Below, in pieces: positions 26,946-34,377 of a stretch of 64,000 bases of DNA; within the stretch, counting starts at the first letter, position 1; every line of letters starts with the position of its first letter. A program made the translations under genes and the position numbers. Source of the DNA: Bacillota bacterium (lineage in GTDB: Bacteria; Bacillota; Limnochordia; DTU087; JAAYGB01); assembly GCA_012727955.1 (NCBI GenBank), contig JAAYGB010000006.1, positions 62,001 through 126,000 of the forward strand, in the 5' to 3' direction. The notes beneath the pieces were generated by a model. That model was given only the letters and a program-made list of their open reading frames with translations, was not told where the DNA came from and made no database searches.

Positions 26946-27643
26946 TCAATGGGGCTTTCTGCCGAGGGTATAGCCAAGGACCATCGTCTCCTGATAGATA
27001 CCCCGTGGATCGTATGCAACCAATGCCTCATAAAGATTCTTCTCGGAGTCATCGATTTTTGCCCCTAAGCCCCTCTTCGAGCAAGGTAGAATACAAGCAA
27101 CCTATGATGGAATCAATCGTCCAATCCTGGGAGTGAACAAAGGAATAGGTGCGATCTAAACTGATTCAGTCGGTGAAAGGCTTCCCCTATAGTAATTAGT
27201 TGAATTGAAACGCGTTCTATTTCGAGATTCTCCGCCTTATCAACTATCCAGCGAATATTAGTTACTCCCTGATCCCCTGCAGCTTTTCCCCTATTTCTAT
27301 CATTTCCGCTCAAGAGCCACAGCCAGTACGGATTCAAAGGCAGCGGCGAGGGGAATGCAGACTTATCCAGAGCCACAGGCAATGTCAAGCAATCTTGCCC
27401 CTGCCTTAATACCAGCCCTCTTGACCAGACTTTCCATCATCACCATCGGGTACGGACTTGATACTTAGCATAGTATTCCGCGGTTTCGACAAAGGCATCT
27501 GCGGGGAAATTCCCGCTTAATGTATAAGCTTCTATCCACCTATATCCTGTCCAGAGAATGAATATGATTAGAAGCCAGCCCAGATTAACCACTCCACCAA
27601 GGCACCCTATGCCCCGATTCCTTTGCTTGTCGAACTGGGTCAT
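26946..27643 (-). pseudogene. Class I SAM-dependent methyltransferase remnant, possibly membrane-anchored
   Basis: On the minus strand an ATG at 27643 opens 67 codons: a membrane segment (GWLLIIFILWTGYRW), then FVETAEYYAKYQVRTR, the usual entry of class I methyltransferases. The frame then breaks. In a second frame comes RAGIKAGARLLDIACGSG (motif I, SAM binding), interrupted by a stop. Back in the first frame is WIVDKAENLEIERVSIQLITIGEAFHRLNQ (motifs II-IV). A third segment reads IIGCLYST, and a fourth ends LVAYDPRGIYQETMVLGYTLGRKPH and a stop at 26946. Several frameshifts, in-frame stops and a shortened middle show real decay. No separate function should be assigned to the two ORFs here. Confidence 0.75.
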
Positions 27644-27984
27644 CGGGGCATGAGGCCTTGCTTCTAGTTGTTGGTGGATTCCCTTTGGCCGAACCTACGG
27701 TACTTCGATGAGCTTAACGGATTGCATTGACAGGTGGATTACCAGCCCTGCTTCAGAAGGGGCAGGACCCCGTCGAGGATCTGCAGGTGCAGCTGGATGG
27801 CTGTCTGAGGAGGTGCTCTGTGGTGTTGAACCGCCTCCTTTGGTCAATAAGTAGTAACAGCTAACTAGGCAGGTAGTTCCATAGTTTTAACCTGAATTCT
27901 TCAATTAAGTCAGCGCGGTTTTCTGTCGGGCGAATTGCCGCTACTCTCGATCGCTCGCTTCGGTACATTGTTCATGAATAGACA
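27644..27984. other. Intergenic region without recognisable features
   Basis: I see no supportable gene. One plus-strand frame (about 27736-27864) is open but has no ribosome binding site and no recognisable sequence. Confidence 0.4.
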
Positions 27985-28036
27985 CTAAAAAACACCAGTG
28001 GCTGCTCTAGTGCATGGGCACTAAAGCAGCCACCAG
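27985..28036 (-). terminator. Terminator of lrgAB
   Basis: On the minus strand GTGGCTGCT...AGTGC pairs with GCACT...AGCAGCCAC, followed by GTTTTTTAG. The left arm begins inside the last codons of lrgB. Confidence 0.8.
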
Positions 28037-28710
28037 ACAATCAAAGGAGAGATTAGGGCGGTGTAGAGTCCCGCCAGTCCTATCGCCAAGCCCGAGGTAC
28101 TGCCCTGGAGTTCACCCTCCTGCAGGGCTCGAGCAGTGCCAATGGCATGGGATGCCGTTCCCATGGCTAGCCCCCGAGCAAAGGGTGAAGTGACCTTACA
28201 GATTCGAAGCCACTGCGGTCCCAGGATTGCGCCTAAGATTCCCGTAGCAATGACTAGGCCAGCGGCTAATTCTGGATCAGCCCCGATCATACGGCTAATC
28301 TCAATGGCGATGGGGGTAGTCACAGACTTCGGAACCAAAGCCGCGACGACTGTGGAACTGGCCTTAAGCAGCTTGGCTGTACCAACCGCGGAAAGCACTG
28401 CCGTAGACGAGCCAACTACAATCCCGATGCCAATGGTAGCCTTGTGTTTCAGGATCAAAGGAAGATGCCGATAGAGAGGTACCGCTAAAGCTACCGTGGC
28501 TGGCCCCAACCAGAAGCTAAGGAGTGTGCCACTCCTTTGATAGACACTCAGGTCAATGTCAGCCAGCTTCACGAAGGCAATGAGCGTCAGAATTGCCAGC
28601 AGAATTGGATTGGCAATGGGGTTAGGCACCCTGCGGCATAATTCCACAAAAAAATAATAGACGATAATCGTAATGGCAACTAAGACAACCGGTTCTTCTA
28701 GAACTGCCAC
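28021..28710 (-). CDS. lrgB: LrgB/CidB-type membrane protein
   Basis: 229 residues from GTG 28710 with AAAGGAG ten bases upstream; it overlaps the end of lrgA by 13 bases. About seven hydrophobic segments, with family-typical PNPIANPILLAI, PATVALAVPLYRHL, PKSVTTPIAIEISRMIG and GTASHAIGTARA. LrgB acts with LrgA in the holin/antiholin-like system that influences murein hydrolase export and, in Bacillus, pyruvate uptake (PftAB). The two genes form a tight operon with their own terminator. No LytST-type regulator is adjacent. Confidence 0.93.
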   Translation of the reverse strand: MAVLEEPVVLVAITIIVYYFFVELCRRVPNPIANPILLAILTLIAFVKLADIDLSVYQRSGTLLSFWLGPATVALAVPLYRHLPLILKHKATIGIGIVVGSSTAVLSAVGTAKLLKASSTVVAALVPKSVTTPIAIEISRMIGADPELAAGLVIATGILGAILGPQWLRICKVTSPFARGLAMGTASHAIGTARALQEGELQGSTSGLAIGLAGLYTALISPLIVWWLL

Positions 28711-29075
28711 CTTTGGTTAACTCCTTTCTTTTTGGATTGTGTTCTAGATTGTAGAGCCTGGGTCACCCATCCGGTAACTGCTAGAGTTAGTAGGGTACTG
28801 GCCACCAAGCTGATCCCAATTGCCAAGAGGCCCTCCTTCAGCACAGCACCAAAGGCCAATAACCCAACTCCAACGGGAACAAATAGAAGCCCCATGTTCC
28901 CCAGCAGCATCTCACTGGCCTCTTCCACGGCCCTAAGGGGGACAATCTTCAGGTCCAGGGCAATGGTTAGCAAGACCATCCCTACTACCGGTCCCGGTAA
29001 GGGCCAGCCGATCAAGCTCCTCAAGACCTCACCCAACAATTGAAACCCCAGCAAAATAGCAAATCCCCTCAACAA
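28698..29075 (-). CDS. lrgA: LrgA/CidA-type holin-like protein
   Basis: 125 residues from TTG 29075 with GAGGG upstream. Four membrane segments and the family motif GWPLPGPVVGMVLLTIAL, then NMGLLFVPVGVGL, identify LrgA/CidA. The C-terminus is basic. It is the first gene of the two-gene lrgAB operon and overlaps lrgB. It forms oligomeric membrane complexes that act with LrgB. Confidence 0.92.
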   Translation of the reverse strand: MLRGFAILLGFQLLGEVLRSLIGWPLPGPVVGMVLLTIALDLKIVPLRAVEEASEMLLGNMGLLFVPVGVGLLAFGAVLKEGLLAIGISLVASTLLTLAVTGWVTQALQSRTQSKKKGVNQRWQF

Positions 29076-29559
29076 GACAGACCCTCATTTCCTTAGGTAC
29101 TCTCTATATGAACCCTACGTCCGATGTTTTTCTAGTCTTGTCATTTTCGGCGCTCAGCGGGCATTGTCCTGGAAATGCCAATCGGGTGGTATTTTTGGGA
29201 CCAATGGTGAGGGGGGATTGGCCGAGCCGAAACACCACAAGAGATTAGAAAGAAAATGGCGACAAAGAAAAGAGATTTACGAATACGCAAAGACTTGCCA
29301 AAATTAAAATGATTGTTATGGTAGCTGTCCGACGTGCATACTTTCCCTACAGAGCTCTGGACCCATAAGTAAGTGATAGACATGTTAAGGGCTCGATGTG
29401 AATAGGATGAATTGAGACCTACTACAGATTTACTTAAACAGATCGGCTTTCATTGAGACAGGCAGTAAAGGGGGTGATTTGGAGCAAAGATGTTGGCTGC
29501 GCATTGGCTAGTTGCTTTGCGTAGGTGTGATTTCTACAACTTATTTGGAGGGATTATCC
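29076..29559. other. Divergent intergenic region, lrgA and mannoside locus
   Basis: No supportable gene. It must hold the promoters of lrgAB (minus) and the binding-protein operon (plus), but I see no hexamer pair I would defend. The minus-strand frame 29141-29383 has no ribosome binding site and is rejected. Confidence 0.4.
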
Positions 29560-30924
29560 GTGAAAAGGACAGTGGGATTGTTACTTGTTGTCGTGGCCTT
29601 GGCGGCGCTAATGCTGTCGGTTCCGATTCAGGCAAAGACCCAAGTAATCGTTTGGGGTATTAATCCACTGCAGGTTGGTAGCGGAAACAAAGAAATGATT
29701 GATGCCTTTAACGCCAGCCATCCGGATATCGAATTAGTGCCGCAATCTACTCCCGGAACCGGTGGCTATGCTACTCAAGACGTAGCGAAACTGCTGGCTG
29801 CCATCGCCAGCGGCAATCCGCCCGATGTGACCTGGTTGGATCGCTTTACTGCGGCCCAGTTCGCCTCCCGAGGTGCACTGATGGCCATCGATCAGTTTAT
29901 CGAGATCCACAATTTCGATGTCAGCGGTTACGTCGACTACACCATTGATGAGCTGCGTTTTGACGGCCAGCTCTGGGGATTGCCTTGGGATACCGATACA
30001 CGGCCATTGTATTGGAACAAGGACGTGTTTAGAGACGCAGGACTAGATCCTGAGGTTCCTCCCAAGACCTGGGACGAACTGATTGCCTACACCCAGAAGA
30101 TCACCCGGGTCGATGACGAGGGCAAGTTTGAACGTATCGGATACATTCCTGGTTATGGTAACACCTGGCTGTATCTCTATGCCTACGCCAACGGCGCCAA
30201 AGTTCTCAGTGACGATGGACGTACGTCCCTAGTGAACGCTCCGGAAATGGTGGAGGCACTGCAATTTGTGGTGGACTTCTATGAAATGCTTGGTGGCGCC
30301 GAGAAGGTTAATGCCTATCAATCCACCTTCCAAGGCGAAGCTAACAATCCCTTCTTGACTGGTTTGGTGGGCATGTTGGTCACCGTAAACAACGCGACGC
30401 AAACCTATGCCCGGTATAAGCCAGATCTCGACTATGGCGCAGCCCTGCCTCCGGCTCCGGCAGGAAAGCCCCAGACGACCTGGTCGGGAGGATGGTCCTA
30501 CGCCATTCCCAAGGGTGCGAAGAACGCCGAGGCAGCCTTTGAGGTCATTCGCTGGCTGACCACCGAAGGACCGAAGCCCAAGGAGCGGGGAGCCGCGGCC
30601 TACACCTTGGAGCGGGGAAGCCAGTACCACATTCCCTTCCCCTATGCCTATACACCAACCAACGACTACATGATTGAAGAGTATGTAGCTTCCATCGACA
30701 ACACCGTTGTCCGGGAGGCGGTCATGGGTGGCTTGAATGCCATTGAGCACTCCCAGGCCCGTCCAGTATCTCCCGTCGGCGAAGTGCTCTGGGTTGAGCT
30801 TGCTCGAGCCAACGACAGAGCCATTTACGGCGAGATGACTCCACAACAGGCTCTAGACTATGCCCACCGCGTAGTCCAAAGAGAACTTGATCGCTTCTGG
30901 CAGAGGTATGATCAAGAAAACTAG
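29560..30924 (+). CDS. Family-1 sugar solute-binding protein, copy A
   Basis: 454 residues from GTG 29560 (GGAGGGA upstream; the frame runs open to 29512 but the signal peptide starts here). The signal peptide (KRTVGLLLVVVALAALML...IQA) has no lipobox Cys. The mature part is SBP_bac_1: VIVWGINPLQVG, IASGNPPDVTWLDRFTAAQFASRGALMAIDQFI, PWDTDTRPLYWNKDVFRDAGLDP, WSGGWSYAIPKGAKNAEAAFEVIRWL. It delivers an oligosaccharide to the MalFG-type permeases downstream. Copy B at 31082 has exactly the same length. I count roughly 45 differences over about 430 mature residues, several of them clustered at residues 180-200 of the precursor. The gene neighbourhood suggests mannosides as ligand (inference). Confidence 0.9.
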   Translation: MKRTVGLLLVVVALAALMLSVPIQAKTQVIVWGINPLQVGSGNKEMIDAFNASHPDIELVPQSTPGTGGYATQDVAKLLAAIASGNPPDVTWLDRFTAAQFASRGALMAIDQFIEIHNFDVSGYVDYTIDELRFDGQLWGLPWDTDTRPLYWNKDVFRDAGLDPEVPPKTWDELIAYTQKITRVDDEGKFERIGYIPGYGNTWLYLYAYANGAKVLSDDGRTSLVNAPEMVEALQFVVDFYEMLGGAEKVNAYQSTFQGEANNPFLTGLVGMLVTVNNATQTYARYKPDLDYGAALPPAPAGKPQTTWSGGWSYAIPKGAKNAEAAFEVIRWLTTEGPKPKERGAAAYTLERGSQYHIPFPYAYTPTNDYMIEEYVASIDNTVVREAVMGGLNAIEHSQARPVSPVGEVLWVELARANDRAIYGEMTPQQALDYAHRVVQRELDRFWQRYDQEN

Positions 30925-30945
30925 GCTTCTTGGGACCTAGAGTGC

Positions 30946-30967
30946 CAGGGGGGATTACTCCCCCCTG
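30946..30967 (+). promoter_or_regulatory. Stem-loop between duplicated binding-protein genes
   Basis: CAGGGGGG pairs perfectly with CCCCCCTG around a six-base loop, 21 bases after the stop of copy A. No T tract. It is likely an mRNA-stabilising or partial-termination element. A weaker G-rich hairpin (about 32471-32489) follows copy B. Confidence 0.6.
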
Positions 30968-31081
30968 CTATCCTGTGTGCCCCTTTTGCAGGTGAGTTAT
31001 GTAGTGGAGATATAGCTCCTTACTTGCCTGTGATAGGCTATCCGCTACAAAGCGGAATTTCAAGGAGAAGAGGGATTATTC

Positions 31082-32446
31082 GTGAGAAGGCCGGAGGGAT
31101 TATTACTTGTTGTCCTAGCCTTGGCGGTGCTGATGCTGTCGGTTCCAACTCAGGCAAAGACGCAAGTAATTGTTTGGGGTATCAATCCGCTGCAGATTGG
31201 TAGCGGAAACCAAGAAATGATCGATGCCTTTAACGCCAGTCATCGGGATATCGAATTAGTGCCGCAATCTACTCCCGGAACTGCCGGTTATGCTACCCAA
31301 GATGTAGCGAAATTGTTGGCGGCCATAGCCAGTGGTAACCCTCCCGATGTGACCTGGTTGGATCGCTTCACCGCGGCGCAGTTCGCCTCTCGGGATGCAC
31401 TAATGGCCATCGATCAGTTTATCGAGATCCACAATTTCGATGTCAGCAATTATGTGGACTATACCATTGATGAGCTGCGTTTTGATGGCCAGCTGTGGGG
31501 ACTGCCTTGGGATACCGATACACGGCCATTGTATTGGAATAAAGACGTATTTATGGACGCAGGACTGGACCCGGAGCTTCCTCCGAAGACCTGGGACGAT
31601 CTTGTTGCCTACTCCCAGAAGATCACTCGAGTTGATGACGAAGGCAAATTCGAGAGGATAGGCTTTATCCCGGCATATGGTAATTCCCGGCTCTATCTAT
31701 ACGGGTTTGCCAATGGCGCTGAAATCTTGAGCGAAGACGGACGGACCGCTCTAGTGAATGCGCCAGAAATGGTGGAGGCACTGCAATTTGTGGCGGACTT
31801 CTATGAAATGCTCGGCGGTGCCGAGAAGGTAAATGCCTATCAGTCCACCTTTCAAGGCGAGGCCAACAATCCTTTTCTGACCGGGCTAGTGGGAATGCTG
31901 ATCAATGTCAATAACGCAACTCAAAGTTACGCCAGATATAAGCCGGACTTGGATTTTGGGGCGGCCCTTCCGCCGGCTCCTGCGGGGAAACCTCAGATTA
32001 CGTGGTCCGGGGGTTGGTCCTTCGCTATTCCTAAGGGTGCGAAGAACGCCGAGGCAGCCTTTGAGGTTATTCGTTGGTTGACCACTGAAGGACCAAAATA
32101 CAAAGAGCAGGGGGCCGCGGCCTATACTCTAGAGCGGGGAAGCCAATACCACATCCCCTTCCCCTATGCTTATAACCCAACGAACGATTATATGATTGCT
32201 GAATATGTGGCACCGATAGACAACGAAGTTATCAAGAATGCAGTGATGGCTGGGTTGGATGCAATTGAGTATTCCCGGGCCCGTCCAGTGTCTCCCGTTG
32301 GAGAGGTCCTTTACGTCGAACTGGCCCGCGCCCTCGACCGAGGCATTTACGGCGAGATGACTCCACAACAGGCTCTAGACTATGCCAATCGTGTAGTTCA
32401 GAGAGAGCTTGACCGCTTCTGGCAGAGGTATGATCGGGAAAACTAA
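31082..32446 (+). CDS. Family-1 sugar solute-binding protein, copy B
   Basis: 454 residues from GTG 31082 with an A/G-rich Shine-Dalgarno (AGGAGAAGAGGG). It is the tandem paralogue of the gene at 29560: same length, same signal peptide plan, same core motifs (VIVWGINPLQIG, PWDTDTRPLYWNKDVF, WSGGWSFAIPKGAKNAEAAFEVIRWL). Differences such as GNSRLYLYGFANGAE against GNTWLYLYAYANGAK may lie near the ligand pocket, which would suit binding of two related sugars. DNA identity is high across the whole gene, so the duplication is fairly recent. The permease genes follow 77 bases on. Confidence 0.9.
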   Translation: MRRPEGLLLVVLALAVLMLSVPTQAKTQVIVWGINPLQIGSGNQEMIDAFNASHRDIELVPQSTPGTAGYATQDVAKLLAAIASGNPPDVTWLDRFTAAQFASRDALMAIDQFIEIHNFDVSNYVDYTIDELRFDGQLWGLPWDTDTRPLYWNKDVFMDAGLDPELPPKTWDDLVAYSQKITRVDDEGKFERIGFIPAYGNSRLYLYGFANGAEILSEDGRTALVNAPEMVEALQFVADFYEMLGGAEKVNAYQSTFQGEANNPFLTGLVGMLINVNNATQSYARYKPDLDFGAALPPAPAGKPQITWSGGWSFAIPKGAKNAEAAFEVIRWLTTEGPKYKEQGAAAYTLERGSQYHIPFPYAYNPTNDYMIAEYVAPIDNEVIKNAVMAGLDAIEYSRARPVSPVGEVLYVELARALDRGIYGEMTPQQALDYANRVVQRELDRFWQRYDREN

Positions 32447-32523
32447 GATGTTTGAGTCCAAGATTGAGCTAGGGGGGATGGCTCTCCCCACTACCCTTTT
32501 ACACAGTAGGGAGGCTCTAGTAT

Positions 32524-33426
32524 ATGATTAGGCGAAAAAGGCGAAATCGATTGGGACGCAGCGAAGCTATAGCTGGGTATTTATTTGCCTCACCTTGGTT
32601 CATCGGTTTTATTCTGTTTACAGCCTATCCCATTGTGGCTTCAATCTACTATAGTTTTACGGAATACAGTATTCTCTCGGAGCCCTATTGGATTGGTCTG
32701 GAAAACTATATTGAGATGTTCAATTGGGATCCGGCCTTTTGGAAGTCGCTGGGAAACACCTTCTACTATGTAGCCTTCAGTGTGCCCATTGGAATTATCA
32801 TCGGACTAGGGATAGCTCTCATCCTGAACGCAGATATCAAGGGGATTGCGGTCTATCGGACAATGTACTACATGCCATCGATTGTACCGATTGTGGCTAG
32901 CTCGATTCTGTGGTCATGGATGTTTAATCCCAATTACGGGTTGCTGACCCTTGCCGTTGAGGCCTTGGGCTTGAAGGCACCGGCCTGGTTAGGGGATCCC
33001 CGCTGGGCGAAGCCTTCACTGATCATCATGTCCCTGTGGGGAGCCGGTGGCGGAATGATTATCTACTTGGCCGGTCTAAAGAATATCCCTAAAACCTACT
33101 ATGAGGCTGCAGAACTAGATGGAGCCGGTGTCTGGACGAGATTTTGGCGTATCACCTTGCCACTGCTTTCACCTACACTTTTCTTCCAGTTGGTTACCGG
33201 GATAATCGGATCCTTTCAAGTGTTTACCCAAGCCTTTATCATGACCAGCGGAGGACCCAACGACGCAACACTCTTCTATGTATTACATCTGTATCGCAAT
33301 GCCTTCCAGTTTTGGCGCATGGGGTATGCATCGGGTATGGCCTGGGTCCTATTTGTCATAATCATGATTTTCACTCTGATCAATCTCATTGGTTCGAGAC
33401 ATTGGGTGCACTATGAACAAGCTTGA
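32524..33426 (+). CDS. MalF/UgpA-type sugar ABC permease
   Basis: 300 residues from ATG 32524. A basic N-terminus (MIRRKRRNRLGRSEA) leads to six membrane segments (first AGYLFASPWFIGFILFTAYPIV). The EAA loop EAAELDGAGVWTRFWRITLPLL contacts the ATPase. No MsmX/MalK ATPase gene is in the window, so a shared ATPase elsewhere is expected, as is usual for Bacillota sugar importers. It forms the membrane channel with the next gene product. Confidence 0.92.
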   Translation: MIRRKRRNRLGRSEAIAGYLFASPWFIGFILFTAYPIVASIYYSFTEYSILSEPYWIGLENYIEMFNWDPAFWKSLGNTFYYVAFSVPIGIIIGLGIALILNADIKGIAVYRTMYYMPSIVPIVASSILWSWMFNPNYGLLTLAVEALGLKAPAWLGDPRWAKPSLIIMSLWGAGGGMIIYLAGLKNIPKTYYEAAELDGAGVWTRFWRITLPLLSPTLFFQLVTGIIGSFQVFTQAFIMTSGGPNDATLFYVLHLYRNAFQFWRMGYASGMAWVLFVIIMIFTLINLIGSRHWVHYEQA

Positions 33427-33440
33427 GAGGAGGACCTACT

Positions 33441-34343
33441 GTGGCGAAAAACACTGCCTTTGCTCCGGCGTCGCTTAAGGAGAGATACCAGGCGTTATTC
33501 AACCCCCATCGCAAACAGGTGGCAAAGCTGGTCCGACATATATTTCTGATCCTGGGTTCCATCATATTCATGTTTCCACTAATTTGGCTGCTCTCCACTT
33601 CCCTCAAATTGGATACAGATATTTTCAAAGTTCCCCCGGACATCATTCCCAATCCGGTGAATTGGAATAACTACGTACGCATGTGGACTTACTTCCCTTT
33701 CCTGCAATTTCTCAAGAACACAGTGTTTGTTGTATTTATGAATGTTACCGGTGTAGTGATTACCGCGCCATTAGTGGGATATTCCTTTGCGCGGCTGCGT
33801 TGGCCAGGACGAGATGCCCTCTTTATCTTGGTGTTAGCCACCATGATGATTCCCGGTCAAGTAACTATGATTCCCCTGTATGTCCTTTACTCCCGGTGGG
33901 GAATGGTTGACACCTATTATCCCCTCTGGCTGGGAGCATGGTTTGGAGGGGGAGCCTTCAACGTTTTCTTGGTGCGGCAGTTTTTTATGACGATACCCCA
34001 GTCGCTGGAGGAAAGCGCCAAGATCGATGGAGCCAATCAGTTTCAGATCTATACCAAGATTATGCTTCCCCTGGTTCGACCGGTACTTACCACTATTTCC
34101 ATCTTTCGGTTCATGGGAGCCTGGAATGACTTCATGGGCCCATTGATTTACATCAACGACCAAAGCAAGTATACGCTGTCTTTAGGACTGCGACTATTTC
34201 AAGCCCAGACCTCAGGAGCCACCAGCGAGTTTGGTATGCTGATGGCTGCCACCGCGTTGATGATTCTGCCGGTAATTGTCTTCTTCTTCATAGGTCAGAA
34301 GCACTTTATTGAAGGTGTTACCTTAACGGGAATCAAGGGTTAA
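33441..34343 (+). CDS. MalG/UgpE-type sugar ABC permease
   Basis: 300 residues from GTG 33441, eight bases after GAGGAGG; an in-frame TTG at 33423 would precede that site. Six membrane segments, MIPGQVTMIPLYVLYSRWGMVDTYYPLWL and the EAA loop EESAKIDGANQFQIYTKIMLPLVRP are typical of MalG. It begins 15 bases after the MalF-type stop. It is followed by two alpha-mannosidases, indicating alpha-mannosides as the cargo. Confidence 0.92.
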   Translation: MAKNTAFAPASLKERYQALFNPHRKQVAKLVRHIFLILGSIIFMFPLIWLLSTSLKLDTDIFKVPPDIIPNPVNWNNYVRMWTYFPFLQFLKNTVFVVFMNVTGVVITAPLVGYSFARLRWPGRDALFILVLATMMIPGQVTMIPLYVLYSRWGMVDTYYPLWLGAWFGGGAFNVFLVRQFFMTIPQSLEESAKIDGANQFQIYTKIMLPLVRPVLTTISIFRFMGAWNDFMGPLIYINDQSKYTLSLGLRLFQAQTSGATSEFGMLMAATALMILPVIVFFFIGQKHFIEGVTLTGIKG

Positions 34344-34377
34344 TGCATAAATGCCATCACAGGGAGGTTATAGGTCG

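Noticed and set aside
27113-27388. Minus-strand 91-codon ORF as an independent gene
   Set aside because: Its second half is the middle of the methyltransferase pseudogene; the first half is out-of-frame sequence of the same relic.
29141-29383. Minus-strand 80-codon ORF
   Set aside because: No ribosome binding site and no recognisable sequence; lies in the promoter region between divergent operons.
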